From Spartobacteria bacterium LR76 (GTDB lineage Bacteria > Verrucomicrobiota > Verrucomicrobiia > Chthoniobacterales > Terrimicrobiaceae), in the NCBI GenBank assembly GCA_003054655.1, contig QAYZ01000010.1, forward strand, positions 1-64,000: 64,000 nt of DNA. Direction: 5' to 3'. Below the pieces are notes generated by a model. The model was not told the origin of the DNA. It worked only from the letters and a program-made list of their open reading frames with translations, and searched no databases. Made by a program: the position numbers and the translations under genes. Of this stretch, positions 6,383-15,780 are shown one piece after another. How positions within the stretch are numbered: position 1 is the stretch's first letter; each line of letters starts with the position of its first letter.

Positions 6383-8436
6383 TCGACCTCCTGAACCCTC
6401 ATAAGGTAAACTGTCCGACCCTTGTATTCAAGCTTCCACATTTCGATCAGCTCAAATTGCGCAGACCGAGTAAAGAGCACTTCCTTCTGATAAGCGTAGC
6501 GAGGCACCAAAAATGAGAACGGCTCAATATCACGCGCAGAATGATGTTTTACGATTTCCCAAAACACCGGAATATTTCCCGCTTCGGCAAATTCAAATGC
6601 GACCTCAGGAATTTTGGAAGCGCTCATGAATGGCGAGCGAGGACTCCACTTCCCATTCATCCATTGATCTAGAAAAACTTTGAAGTCATTTTCGTTCTTG
6701 AAACGTAGCCCTCGATACAAAACTCCCTGATCCCCGCCATAAGCTGGCAATTGCCTCAAGAATTCATTAAGAACAGACTCATAAGCTTTTAGCTCTCCCT
6801 TTTGAATTCGAATATGCGAGCTATTAAACCAAGCAGTAAGGGCTTTGGCTTCCATGCTACTCGGGTTATTTTTTATTCGCGAAACTACCAAGGCGGCATC
6901 AAAAAACTCGGTTCCAATAAAAGCAGGCTCCGTTTTTTCAACGCTTTCAGAACCAACGTTCCCGCTCCTCACGATCGATTCGGCTTGAGCATCAATCCGA
7001 TGTAAGCGCACAGATTCCGGATCTATTTCCTTCGCAATCCTCGCCCCTGCGCCGAGCACGAGGCCTGCGCCGGTGCCGACGGTGAAATCGTCCCAGCGGC
7101 GTTCCGGGTCGAAGGGGTTGCGGGTCTCGATGCCGAAGGCGGTGGCTCCGAGGTCGTTGACTCCTCCCTGCACGGCATTGACCGCTCCTGCCCCTGTGGC
7201 GCTCCGGAAGAGCTTGATCAGGTTGTCGCCCAGCAGTTCGCTCTGCCCCTTCCTCCACGGGCCGAGCACCTTGTCAAACTCCAGGAAGGTCAGCGCGGTA
7301 TTCAGCGCCGCCATCGTCGTGGCGTAGGCATAGGCACGGTTGGGGTCGAATTTCTCGCCCCGCCGCATCGCCGTATTCTCGGCATCCTCCCAGGCGTGCA
7401 GGAACGACTGCCCGCCGATTCCCACCACCGCCGCGACGGGGACGCGCATCGCGACGAGTTGCGGCACGGCTGCGCCCACGGCTCCCGCGACCTTCCCGGC
7501 GTAGCTCTCCGCAAACTCCGGGTCCACCGCGTAGTATTCCTGCGCCAGCTTTCTTTGCCCCTCAAAGAAGCCCAGCGTGGCATTCATCCACGTGTCCGCT
7601 GTCGTCCCTTCGTACCCAAGGCCGGGCTGCAGTTCCAGCCGCTTGTCCAGCCAGAAGACCGGACCCTCGGCCATGGTGAGGCTGCTCTCGGCCATCGACC
7701 CGAAGAGGGTTTTTTCCAGTTGAAACTCGTCGTAGTTCTCAAACGACTTGCGCCGTTTTTCCTCTGCCCGCTTCTCACGCCAGGCCTGCCTCCCGATCTG
7801 CTCGGCCTCCGCGTCGCTGAGCGACACTCCCGGAGGCAGCCCGCCGGGCCAGGATAGGGTGAAGACCTTGCGCCCGAGATCGCTGTAGGAAATCGCCTCC
7901 TCCAGCTCCGGCACGCGGTTGCTCAGGTAGATCGAGCGCGGCACGTAGCTCTCCAGCCGACTGAGCGGCTGCTCGCGCACGCCCGTGATGTCCTCCATGG
8001 TCAGCGTCGGCACGAGGCTGTCGCCGATGGCTCGGAACACATCCTCGTCGCTCCCGTCCATGTGGCCGAGCAGCTCCTGCGAGACAAGCATCTGCGCCAT
8101 CGGGTAGGCCGCTCCCACCGCGTCCAGCGTTTCGCCGTATTGGTCGGCGATCCAATGCGCGTTGCCCACCGACATCTTGAAGCTCTCGGGGTCGTCGACG
8201 AACGAAAGCAGAACGTCGTTCTCCGGGTTCCAGCGCCCCTGCCACGTCTCGTCGCCGTGGAAGATATTCATCCAGCGGTCGCCCGCCGGGCTGGGCGAGG
8301 TCGGCAGCAGGTTTGTCTCCGCTCCCTGTGGCTGGCCGGGCGGCGAGTCCAGTCTGGGCGGCGGGGTTTCCAGGGTGAAGGGACGCGGCAATACCTCGTC
8401 CATGGGCTCATTCGAGCCGGGTGTCTCAATCAACAT
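6379..8436 (-). CDS. phage internal virion protein with C-terminal ADP-ribosyltransferase domain
   Basis: 685 residues. Residues 1 to about 470 are GC-rich and phage-like: Ala/Gly-rich helices and a possible membrane-interacting stretch (VPVAAVVGIGGQ, VGTGAGLVLGAGA). From about 472 the base composition drops sharply. The tail carries the marks of an R-S-(Q/E)xE mono-ADP-ribosyltransferase: L-Y-R575-G, F-M-S605-A-S607, and Y-Q650-K-E652-V-L-F. The position as the last of the internal virion genes suggests a gp16-like ejected protein, so the toxin domain would enter the cell with the DNA. The gene abuts the 475-residue protein upstream and overlaps the putative immunity gene downstream. Target unknown. 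Confidence 0.75.
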   Translation of the reverse strand: MLIETPGSNEPMDEVLPRPFTLETPPPRLDSPPGQPQGAETNLLPTSPSPAGDRWMNIFHGDETWQGRWNPENDVLLSFVDDPESFKMSVGNAHWIADQYGETLDAVGAAYPMAQMLVSQELLGHMDGSDEDVFRAIGDSLVPTLTMEDITGVREQPLSRLESYVPRSIYLSNRVPELEEAISYSDLGRKVFTLSWPGGLPPGVSLSDAEAEQIGRQAWREKRAEEKRRKSFENYDEFQLEKTLFGSMAESSLTMAEGPVFWLDKRLELQPGLGYEGTTADTWMNATLGFFEGQRKLAQEYYAVDPEFAESYAGKVAGAVGAAVPQLVAMRVPVAAVVGIGGQSFLHAWEDAENTAMRRGEKFDPNRAYAYATTMAALNTALTFLEFDKVLGPWRKGQSELLGDNLIKLFRSATGAGAVNAVQGGVNDLGATAFGIETRNPFDPERRWDDFTVGTGAGLVLGAGARIAKEIDPESVRLHRIDAQAESIVRSGNVGSESVEKTEPAFIGTEFFDAALVVSRIKNNPSSMEAKALTAWFNSSHIRIQKGELKAYESVLNEFLRQLPAYGGDQGVLYRGLRFKNENDFKVFLDQWMNGKWSPRSPFMSASKIPEVAFEFAEAGNIPVFWEIVKHHSARDIEPFSFLVPRYAYQKEVLFTRSAQFELIEMWKLEYKGRTVYLMRVQEVD

Positions 8437-8438
8437 CG

Positions 8439-9866
8439 TCAGCGATTCCTTTTGAGGGTGCTTGTCATCACGTCGGGACGCAGGAAGCCCATCATCCAGC
8501 GCTTCATTTCCGCCGGGGCGGCATTAGCGTTCCTCCTTATATACTCCGGCAGCGCGGTTTTCACGGCTTGCACGCCGGACCAGAGGGTGGCGACGCGGCG
8601 CGGGTCGCTCTCGCTGCCGCCGATGTGGCGGACGACGAGGTCGAGCTGTTCGTAAAGGTTGCCGGTGATGAGGGAGGTTTCGCTGCGGCCCTTTTGGCGG
8701 CGGTCGTCGAGGCGTTGGAACCATGCCTCGCGCTCGGCCAGCGGGAGGTTTTCGCGAATGCTGCGGCGCAGGGCGGCGTAACCCGCGTCGCCCGTGTCGG
8801 CCTGCGGGTCGTAGGTTTCCAAGGCGGTGGTGAGCAGCGATTGATTCGCGAGGTAGCGGGCGCGGGCTGGCTCGGTGTCGACAGGGATGTCGCGCAGGCT
8901 GCGCTTGAGCGAGGCGACCTCTTCCTTCGGCAAATGCGCCTGGGCGGCGCGGGCGCTGAGGTCGGCGGCGTCGCGAAGCTGGCCGCTGGTGATGGCGGTG
9001 TCCAGCCCGGCAGTCGTGGTGCGCTGGCGCTCGGTGATCTGCTGGCGGGCGGCGGTGAGGTAATTGGCCCGGTCGTCGTCGGTGAGGGCGCGGTAGCTCA
9101 TGTGCTCGCGGCCGTCGGGGCGCTGGCTCAGCTTTTCATCATCCTCCAGCACGCGCTGCGCCATCCAGGGGTCGGAACCGATGAGCTGCTGCATGTTGCG
9201 GTGGTTCAGGCGCACGATGGCCTGCTGGTGGAAGCGCTCCTCCTCGTCCACCGTGATGAGCCCGCTGTCGCGCGCCTGCGTCATCAGCGTGACAGCGTCC
9301 TCGTAACGGCCCGCGTCGTTGAGCTGCTGGCTAAGCGTGATGGCGGAGTCGCGCGCGCCCTGGATGAGATCCGAGCGGCTGCGGTTCACCATGCGCTGCT
9401 GCGCCCCGATGAGCTGGCTGCGCTCGTACTGGTCGGCCCGGGCCCGCGCGGCGTCGCTCAGCGGCTGCTTCGCAGCGTAGTCGCGGGTGGACTTGGCAAA
9501 GGCGCTCATCGCGGCGGGCCACTGGCTCTCGGGCTGGGTGCGGAGCTGCTCGTCGAGGGAGGCATTGGCGTTGCGGTAGTTTAGCTCGATCTCGTTGAGC
9601 CCCTTGAAATCGCGCACCTCTCGCTCGGTCTGCTGCCAGTGCTCGATGGCGGCATAGGCTTTCATCGGGATCTTCCCCGCCTCCGCCAACCCACGCGCCA
9701 CCGCCGCCATTCCCTGCGCCGGGCCGTCAAAGGCCCCCTGCGGGATCTTGGCCTGCAACAGGCTCCCGGCCACATTGCCCGGCACCCGCACGTCGGCCCT
9801 CATCATGACCCCTCCGCCCACGCTCTGCGGGGCGTTGGGGATTTCCTGCAAATAGACTCGTGACAT
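8439..9866 (-). CDS. phage internal virion protein (helical)
   Basis: 475 residues, almost wholly alpha-helical, with many Q, A, R and D and no membrane segment or signal peptide. Length and place between the 245-residue and 685-residue proteins match the gp15-like ejection protein of T7-type phages. It ends 2 bp before the next start, so both are in one operon. No enzymatic motif is visible. Confidence 0.6.
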   Translation of the reverse strand: MSRVYLQEIPNAPQSVGGGVMMRADVRVPGNVAGSLLQAKIPQGAFDGPAQGMAAVARGLAEAGKIPMKAYAAIEHWQQTEREVRDFKGLNEIELNYRNANASLDEQLRTQPESQWPAAMSAFAKSTRDYAAKQPLSDAARARADQYERSQLIGAQQRMVNRSRSDLIQGARDSAITLSQQLNDAGRYEDAVTLMTQARDSGLITVDEEERFHQQAIVRLNHRNMQQLIGSDPWMAQRVLEDDEKLSQRPDGREHMSYRALTDDDRANYLTAARQQITERQRTTTAGLDTAITSGQLRDAADLSARAAQAHLPKEEVASLKRSLRDIPVDTEPARARYLANQSLLTTALETYDPQADTGDAGYAALRRSIRENLPLAEREAWFQRLDDRRQKGRSETSLITGNLYEQLDLVVRHIGGSESDPRRVATLWSGVQAVKTALPEYIRRNANAAPAEMKRWMMGFLRPDVMTSTLKRNR

Positions 9867-9888
9867 GATTATTTTTCTTCGGAGAGGG

Positions 9889-10626
9889 TTATTTTTTCTT
9901 CAATGACGCGATGGAATACGTACCGGAGGAGGCTGTACCTACGGCATCCGCCGCTCCGCTGAGGAGAGTGCCGTAAGACGCCATGCGGTATCCGGCAGCC
10001 TGGGCCTGCCCTGAGGCGCGGTTCAGTTCGGCAGTCTGGAGACTGATGACCTTGCCCGCCTTGGCGGCGGCGGCCTCATACCCGGCGGTCTGCTGGTCGA
10101 AGAGGCTGAATTTTGACTGATACCGGGCCTCGTCCGCCTTGCGCAGCCAGTCGCGGGACTGCACATCGCCCTCGTAGATGGCGTCCTGGGCGTTCAGCTC
10201 GATCAGCCCGGCGGAGTCGCTCAGAACCGCGAGCGGAGTGCCTTCGGTCACCACACCGGAAGCGGCATACTGCGCGCGCTGGGTGGCCAGGGTGCGAGCG
10301 CCTTCATCCCGGATACGGCGGGCTTTTTCCTCGGCCTGCATCTGGGCGGCACGCGCCTGCTGATCCATGTACTGCGCGTTGTTCTGGTCGAGCTGATACT
10401 GGACCTGCGCAGCCTGCTGGCGCCAGAGGGCCTGCTGCTGGGCCATCTTGGCCTGCACCTCGGCGTTCTGGCGCTCGATGTCGTAGTTGTAATCCGCGAT
10501 GGCGCTGGCGGTCTTGGCCTGCTCCTGCTGCGAATACATGCTGATGCCGGTGCTCGCTGCCGATGCGGCAATCGAGGTCACAGTCATCGCAATCAAATAA
10601 GGTGCCAGTTCAGCTCCCGTGCCCAT
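9889..10626 (-). CDS. phage internal virion protein, gp14-like
   Basis: 245 residues. A short hydrophobic N-terminal region (LIAMTVTSIAASAASTGIS) is followed by a long Gln/Ala-rich coiled coil (about 30-140) and an Ala/Gly-rich end. This is the usual profile of gp14-type core proteins that form the first part of the ejection channel. The start overlaps the GNAT-like gene by 17 bp. Confidence 0.65.
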   Translation of the reverse strand: MGTGAELAPYLIAMTVTSIAASAASTGISMYSQQEQAKTASAIADYNYDIERQNAEVQAKMAQQQALWRQQAAQVQYQLDQNNAQYMDQQARAAQMQAEEKARRIRDEGARTLATQRAQYAASGVVTEGTPLAVLSDSAGLIELNAQDAIYEGDVQSRDWLRKADEARYQSKFSLFDQQTAGYEAAAAKAGKVISLQTAELNRASGQAQAAGYRMASYGTLLSGAADAVGTASSGTYSIASLKKK

Positions 10627-11083
10627 CGTTTTCCTCCTCCAATAGTGTCGTGATCATGGTGATCTTTTCCGGCGGGCAGGTGGCGGCCCACCCGCGTGAT
10701 TTCAATGTGCGGGCGATGGCCGGCAGCGTGTGCACGACCATGGCCCAGTAACCCAGCGCCCTCGCCCGGCGCTTCAAAAAATCCAGCCCCGTGAGCAGCG
10801 CGGCGCGCGCCGCCTTCATTCCCAGCCCGGGCCGCGTGACGATCTGCTCGGGGAAGCAGACGCCGACGGAGTTGTCCATATAGAGCCAGATGGCTGCAAG
10901 GTCGCGGCCCGAGGGCTGCTCGTAGATGATGATGCCGAGGCGCGGGAGCATCTGGAGCGGCGGGGCGCACCTCCCATGCTCCGCGTGCCATTCCTCGATC
11001 ATGGCGTAGTCCCGCGCGGGGTCGAACTCCCGCAGTTGCAGATACGGCTTCATCGGGCGATGCGTTGCGGCCTCAGTCTCCAT
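10610..11083 (-). CDS. phage GNAT-like protein (gp13 position)
   Basis: 157 residues with a GNAT-type pattern: an N-terminal REFDPARDYAMIEEW start, central strand DLAAIWLYMDNS, a P-G-L-G-M helix in the acetyl-CoA loop position, and a terminal SRGW strand. Many T7-like phages carry a GNAT-fold protein between tail tube B and the internal proteins. Enzymatic activity is not assured. It overlaps both neighbouring genes. Confidence 0.65.
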   Translation of the reverse strand: METEAATHRPMKPYLQLREFDPARDYAMIEEWHAEHGRCAPPLQMLPRLGIIIYEQPSGRDLAAIWLYMDNSVGVCFPEQIVTRPGLGMKAARAALLTGLDFLKRRARALGYWAMVVHTLPAIARTLKSRGWAATCPPEKITMITTLLEEENDGHGS

Positions 11084-13352
11084 AGACCTCCCATTTCAGG
11101 ACGAGGTCAAGCACGGTGAGAGGCAGGGGCTGGGCCTGGCGCACGGCGATGTCGGCCGAGGTGGCGTGGCTGCCCGCGACGACGACGTTTTTGTCGCCGG
11201 TGAAGACGGGCGGGCTGTCGTCCATGAGGTCGCCGGTGGAGCGGGAATAGACTGCTCCCCAGCGCGCGCCGCCGTCGCTGGAGACCTCGCCGCCGAGGGA
11301 CTTGTGCAGGGAGAGGAGCATGCGGTGGATGCGTTTCTTGCGGCCCCGGGAGGAGCCCTGCTGGTCAGGCATCTCAAGCTTCATCGGGCGCAGGGTGGAG
11401 GTGAAGGGCAGCCCGGCGAGGACGATGCCAGCGGGGGATTGCAGGGTAACCGCGCCGCCCGAGACCTCGCGCCCGGGCGAGACCGCGCCATCGGCGAGGA
11501 TTTCCACCTCCTTGCCCTCCAGGTGATCGAGGCCGGAGACGGTGGCGGACTCGGGGGTATTGACTACGCGCCGGGCGCAGTCGAGATACCACCAGTGGAC
11601 CTTGTCCTCCTGCTCAAAGGTCTCGCGGAAGTCGGTGCGGAAGCGCTCGATGTAGCGCACGTCCTGGCCGTCGATGGTGCGGCGCACGGCGACCCAGACC
11701 TCGTCCGCGCCATTCGCGCCATAAGTGGTGGCGACGCTTTCAAACGCGCCATCGGTGGTGTGGCGGTGCCAGCCGACGACGTTTTGCAGGCGCTCGTAGG
11801 TCATGCCGACGAGCTGGCCCGCGCCGGTGATGGTCCAGTAAATGGCGTCGGGCTGCTGCTGAAAGGCGCACTCGAGCACCTCGCCGCGCGTGATGTGCTC
11901 GGAGAGGAGGGTGAGATCCTGCGCGACCCAGCCGTCTTTCTCAAAGGAGTAGACGAGCTCGCGCACCTTGCGCCCCTGGCGCTGGACGAAGAGGACGACG
12001 TCGTTGATGATGAGGGCGCGGAGGGACTTTGACCCGTAGCTGGACTGGCGGGCGGCGCGCACGTTGGTGGGCGTGAGGGCGGAGTTGCTGTCGCTGCTGC
12101 CCAGCGTCCACTCGTCGCCGGCGGTGCCGATGAGGAGCTGGTCCTGGGAGAGGAGCCACTGGATGGGATTGGACTCCTGCGCGGAGAGGGTGAAGAACAA
12201 CCCGGAGTCGTCGAGCGAGGAGACGCGGAAGTTTTCAAAGTCGTCGATGACGCTGCCCCAGAGCGACTGCGGCCGCGCGCTGGTGCCGCCAAAGTAGAGC
12301 CGCTGCTCGTGCAGGGTGACGGTGCGCGGGAAGCCCCGGCGCTGCGACCATGCGCCCTCGGCCCAGGCCCGGGTCGCCGTGGTGGCGGTGAGGGCGTTGA
12401 CCACTTCGGCCTTCGCATGGGTGGAGTCGGTAACCTCGGTGATCTTCACAAAGCCGTACTCGCGCGACTGCACGGCCTCGAGCCGCGCGGTGCCGGAGCC
12501 GGAGGAAAAGGCGACGGTGAGGCGCAGGAGGACCTCCTTGTTTTCCTTGCCTGTGGCGGAGACGTTGCGGTTGCTCTCGGAGGCGAAGGAGCGAATGGTC
12601 TCCCAGTTTGTCCCGCCATCCTCGCTGCGCTGCACCTGCAGGGTGCCCGCCCACGTGCCATAGGTGGTGATTTCCCAACTGCCGATGACGGCGAGGGAGG
12701 ACGAGGTATTACTCGCGGTGATGGAGACGGTCACGGAGGCGTTCGCGCGGGCGTGGGCGATCTGCCAGTACGCGCCGACGTGGCCGCTCTCAAAGAGGTC
12801 CGCCGACGCGGTGAGCGTGATGCCCGTGCCCGTCGTGGCGCTGGGCGTGATGGTGGTCGCGTCGGTATTGTCATCGAGGAAGGCGGGCCAGTCCCATGCG
12901 ACGGGCGCGAAGGTCCAGTCGGTATCCGCCCGGCGCGTGAGCTTGCGCGGCTCGTGCGCGGGGTGGACGAAGTACATCACGTCATTGATCTGCACGTACT
13001 GGAGGTCGCGCAGCTCGCTCTCGAGGTAGGGCGTGGCCAGCTCGAGCGGCGATCCGCCGCTGGTGGGAACCTGGACGCCATTGGACCAGAAGCGGACGTA
13101 TTGACGGCCAAACTCGAGGACGAACCGCGTGGTGATGGAGAAGTTGAACCCGATGAGGCGGCAGCGCGAGTCGGCATGCTTTGCCCGGCCGAGGTACTCG
13201 GTGCCGGGACGCCGGTAGACGCCGCCGTAGGGCAGGATGATGAAATTCTCGAGCAGGCGGCAGCCGGAGGCGTATTTCTCCAGGTCGCTGCGGGCGTCGA
13301 GATAGGGCGAGATTTCTCCCGCGTTGAAGCTGGGGATGAGCTGATAAGCCAT
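11073..13352 (-). CDS. tail tubular protein B / nozzle
   Basis: 759 residues, beta-rich. The beginning (LIPSFNAGEISPYLDARSD) and the GGVYRRPGTEY segment at about 40-50 are hallmarks of the gp12-type tail-nozzle family. It follows tube A after 5 bp and overlaps the GNAT-like gene. Full length and intact. Confidence 0.85.
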   Translation of the reverse strand: MAYQLIPSFNAGEISPYLDARSDLEKYASGCRLLENFIILPYGGVYRRPGTEYLGRAKHADSRCRLIGFNFSITTRFVLEFGRQYVRFWSNGVQVPTSGGSPLELATPYLESELRDLQYVQINDVMYFVHPAHEPRKLTRRADTDWTFAPVAWDWPAFLDDNTDATTITPSATTGTGITLTASADLFESGHVGAYWQIAHARANASVTVSITASNTSSSLAVIGSWEITTYGTWAGTLQVQRSEDGGTNWETIRSFASESNRNVSATGKENKEVLLRLTVAFSSGSGTARLEAVQSREYGFVKITEVTDSTHAKAEVVNALTATTATRAWAEGAWSQRRGFPRTVTLHEQRLYFGGTSARPQSLWGSVIDDFENFRVSSLDDSGLFFTLSAQESNPIQWLLSQDQLLIGTAGDEWTLGSSDSNSALTPTNVRAARQSSYGSKSLRALIINDVVLFVQRQGRKVRELVYSFEKDGWVAQDLTLLSEHITRGEVLECAFQQQPDAIYWTITGAGQLVGMTYERLQNVVGWHRHTTDGAFESVATTYGANGADEVWVAVRRTIDGQDVRYIERFRTDFRETFEQEDKVHWWYLDCARRVVNTPESATVSGLDHLEGKEVEILADGAVSPGREVSGGAVTLQSPAGIVLAGLPFTSTLRPMKLEMPDQQGSSRGRKKRIHRMLLSLHKSLGGEVSSDGGARWGAVYSRSTGDLMDDSPPVFTGDKNVVVAGSHATSADIAVRQAQPLPLTVLDLVLKWEVYGD

Positions 13353-13357
13353 GGTCT

Positions 13358-13954
13358 TTAGATGCCTCCGCGACGGGCGCGCACGAAATCGCTCTCGACC
13401 CAGGCCGGGCGCACGGCGGGACGGCCCTCCAGCGCATCGGCGCGCATGGCGAGGGGTTTGGTAATGCGCTCGTACTCGGTGAGCAGGCGCTCAACCTCGG
13501 ACGTGCTGCCGGTGAGGGGCTTCGCCAGGCGGGTCGCGATCTTCAGCGCTAGGGCCTCGACAAAGAGCGGCGGAAAGAGCGCGGCATCCTCCACGCGGCG
13601 CAGGTAGCGCACGGCGCACTCGTCGTCGTTCGTGAGCAGGCGGCCGCCCTCGACCTCGTAGCGGCCCTCGCGCCTGGACACATCGTGGCCGTTGAGCTGG
13701 AGGATGCGCAGGCAGTCGGCGGGGAGTTGATACTGCCAGGCCCATCCAAAGGGGGGAGCCTCCGAGAGCCGCGAAAGCACGGCGCGGCGGATGGCGAAAT
13801 TCCACGCGTGGCTTTGTATCACCTCGTCCCGCGTCTGGTCGTAGAAGCGCTTGCAGAATTGCGCCTCGCGGGAATCGTCGTCGAGGCTCATGAGTTGATC
13901 CTCGCCGAGGTGGGCCAGGGCGAGATTGCAGATGGTGGTCGGGTTTGCTGCCAT
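13358..13954 (-). CDS. tail tubular protein A / gatekeeper
   Basis: 198 residues from the ATG of MAANPTTICN; the longer in-frame start is out of keeping with the family. The start NLALAHLGEDQL, with FYDQTRDEVIQSHAWNFAI, is typical of the gp11-type head-tail adaptor. The gene directly precedes tube B, as in T7-like phages. Confidence 0.85.
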   Translation of the reverse strand: MAANPTTICNLALAHLGEDQLMSLDDDSREAQFCKRFYDQTRDEVIQSHAWNFAIRRAVLSRLSEAPPFGWAWQYQLPADCLRILQLNGHDVSRREGRYEVEGGRLLTNDDECAVRYLRRVEDAALFPPLFVEALALKIATRLAKPLTGSTSEVERLLTEYERITKPLAMRADALEGRPAVRPAWVESDFVRARRGGI

Positions 13955-14057
13955 GATGATTTTTTGATTGGGAATGCGGGAGCGAAGGCGCTCCGGGCTG
14001 ATTGCCGCACCCCGGCGCGGGGCCGGGATGCGGGGTATCAACCAGGACGCTGCGCCC

Positions 14058-14519
14058 TTACGGGAGGAGGTAGGCGATGCTGAATCGCACCACCTTGCCC
14101 GCCGTCACCGGGCCGCTGGTGAGGGCCACGGTCGCCTTCACGGTCGCCGTGTCCTTCGTCACCGGAGTGCGCACGACCACGCTGGTCGCCGCAGCCGCCG
14201 TCACCGCCGAGGAGGCGGCGGAGGCGATCGCCACGCTGGTGGCCGAGTAGCGGTCATCGTCCAGCGCGTCGCCGAGCTTGGCGATTGCCGTGCCGGTGCC
14301 GCCGGTGCCCTCGCTGGCCACCCAGCTACGCTCGGGGAACACGATCGCTCCCACGGGCAGCGTGACCACGTCGATCACGTCGTTCGCGGCCAGGGCCGTC
14401 GTGGTTGTATAGACAGCCTCCGCAATCCGGAGGTCGCCCGTCACCTTGTTGCCATCGCCGCGGTCCCGAGGATTGCTCGAGCTCTGCGCGGTCGCCACAT
14501 CAGTTTTCACTGTTGCCAT
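14058..14519 (-). CDS. phage structural protein, probably capsid decoration
   Basis: 153 residues, Thr/Ala/Val-rich and beta-rich, without cysteine. It lies 34 bp downstream of the capsid gene, where decoration or head-completion proteins usually sit. The middle (DVIDVVTLPVGAIVFPERSW) and the end (GKVVRFSIAYLLP) resemble phage beta-sandwich surface proteins. Family not named. Confidence 0.6.
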   Translation of the reverse strand: MATVKTDVATAQSSSNPRDRGDGNKVTGDLRIAEAVYTTTTALAANDVIDVVTLPVGAIVFPERSWVASEGTGGTGTAIAKLGDALDDDRYSATSVAIASAASSAVTAAAATSVVVRTPVTKDTATVKATVALTSGPVTAGKVVRFSIAYLLP

Positions 14520-14553
14520 GTTATTTTGATTTCTAAGGTTCCTCGCCGGTGGC

Positions 14554-15456
14554 TTAGACCGTCTCGTCGCAGTAGATGATGCCCACGCGGGCCTCCTCGT
14601 CGCGGGTCGCGCCGAGCACGCCCACCGAACGCACCTGGAGCGCGTGCGACTGGGTCGGCAGGATGTCCATGCGGGTCTGCTTGCCGCTGTCGGACAGGCG
14701 CAGGCCGTTCTTCGCCCAGAAGACCACCTGGCGCACACCGCCCGAGACGGGCAGCACCTTGCTCGACACACGCTTGAAGGTGAAGCCGAGGAACTTGTTC
14801 ACCTGGCCGTCGACCAGCGCCTGCACGGCGTTGTAGTCCTTGCTGCCGATCTCGACGGAGCGGAGGAGATCCTGGAGCTGCTTCGCGCAGTACGCGACGG
14901 TGCGCGGCTCCATGTCGTCGACGTCGTTGTCGTCGAGGATGTACTTTGCGCGGCGCAGCTTGCCGATGGTGAGGCCGCTGTTCGCAGCGGTGCCGCTCTC
15001 GACGTAGTTCACCGCGACCGTCTGGGTGGACGGCAGGGAAACGACGCTCGTGCCGTTTTCACCCGTGTAGGCATCGCCCACGGCGGCCTGGAGGATAATG
15101 CTGTCGGCGAGTCGCGCATAGGCGGCCGCCTGGGCCTCCATGAGCTGGCTCGACGGGAGGCTGATCTCGCCGAGGAACTTTTCGTCCCACTCGTCGAAGA
15201 CCTTCGTATCGTCGAAGGGGAACGGGCGCAGCCAGCGCTTCTCGAGGCTGAGGTCGCTCACTCGCGTGGCGCCCGCGCGCTCGGTCACCCGCTGAAACTC
15301 AACCGTGCCGATTTTGTTGTAGCTCTTCTCCTTGCCGTCGATGTTGTCGAGGATCACCTGATCCTTGAGCAGGGAGATTTTCTGCTGGGCCTTGTGGCTC
15401 CAGTTTGTCTCGTACTCCGTCACATAGTATTCCGGAATGCTCTTGATAGCTGCCAT
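14554..15456 (-). CDS. major capsid protein
   Basis: 300 residues. Features match a phage capsid family of podoviruses and related phages: the early KAQQKISLLKDQVI helix, KRWLRPFPFDDTKVFDEWDE, a central GLTIGKLRRAKYILDDNDVD block, and a DYNAVQALVDGQVNKFLGF segment. No protease or scaffold gene lies upstream, although they would be expected there. A long untranslated leader of about 200 bp holds the candidate promoter motifs. Confidence 0.8.
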   Translation of the reverse strand: MAAIKSIPEYYVTEYETNWSHKAQQKISLLKDQVILDNIDGKEKSYNKIGTVEFQRVTERAGATRVSDLSLEKRWLRPFPFDDTKVFDEWDEKFLGEISLPSSQLMEAQAAAYARLADSIILQAAVGDAYTGENGTSVVSLPSTQTVAVNYVESGTAANSGLTIGKLRRAKYILDDNDVDDMEPRTVAYCAKQLQDLLRSVEIGSKDYNAVQALVDGQVNKFLGFTFKRVSSKVLPVSGGVRQVVFWAKNGLRLSDSGKQTRMDILPTQSHALQVRSVGVLGATRDEEARVGIIYCDETV

Positions 15457-15592
15457 AGGTTTTTTCTTTTCCTTGGTTGGAATTGGTTCGCCCCTCGGCC
15501 GACTGGATTATCTGCAACCGCGCAGGTCCCAGCCTTCGGGATCGCCGTGGGCGGGCTCATCAGGAGTTCTCCGCTCGACATTCCTAATTATG

Positions 15593-15609
15593 CATATTTA
15601 AGGAGAAAC
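15593..15609 (-). promoter_or_regulatory. motif shared with the TerS start region
   Basis: On the minus strand GTTTCTCCTTAAATATG differs by one base from the copy at 18694-18710 (GTTTCTCCTTATATATG). Both lie upstream of, or at, the start of a phage operon in the same orientation. Candidate phage promoter or operator. Confidence 0.4.
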
Positions 15610-15656
15610 AGAAAGCGCAAACTAAGCGCTGCTCACTAATAATCACGAAAACCATG

Positions 15657-15677
15657 CAACCCACGCTAGGGACGCAA
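15657..15677 (-). promoter_or_regulatory. motif shared with the tail-fibre leader
   Basis: On the minus strand TTGCGTCCCTAGCGTGGGTTG matches the motif at 24169-24189 in 18 of 21 positions (core CCCTAGCGTGG). It lies about 200 bp upstream of the capsid start. With the second copy 85 bp before the tail-fibre gene, it is a candidate phage-specific promoter. Confidence 0.45.
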
Positions 15678-15751
15678 GATTGCTAGCAAAAATCCGCGCG
15701 GATTTCTGCGAGCTTGCGCAACTCCTCGCTCCCAAATGCGCCAGGTTGCCT

Positions 15752-15780
15752 TTTTGAGCACTTTTGAGCATCTTTGAGCC
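15752..15780 (+). promoter_or_regulatory. three 10-bp direct repeats before the antitoxin gene
   Basis: TTTTGAGCA occurs as three units with 10-bp period (TTTTTGAGCA, CTTTTGAGCA, TCTTTGAGCC) and runs right up to the ATG at 15781. One helical turn per unit suggests an autoregulatory operator for the antitoxin. No Shine-Dalgarno sequence is present, so the mRNA may be nearly leaderless. Confidence 0.5.

Noticed and set aside
8520-8540. Third match to the TATATAAGGAG motif
   Set aside because: It is inside a coding sequence (LPEYIRR) and in the other orientation, so it is not a leader signal.
12309-13361. 350-codon plus-strand frame across the tail tube B gene
   Set aside because: Shadow of the conserved nozzle gene; sequence is repetitive Gly/Ala/Arg without any family mark.
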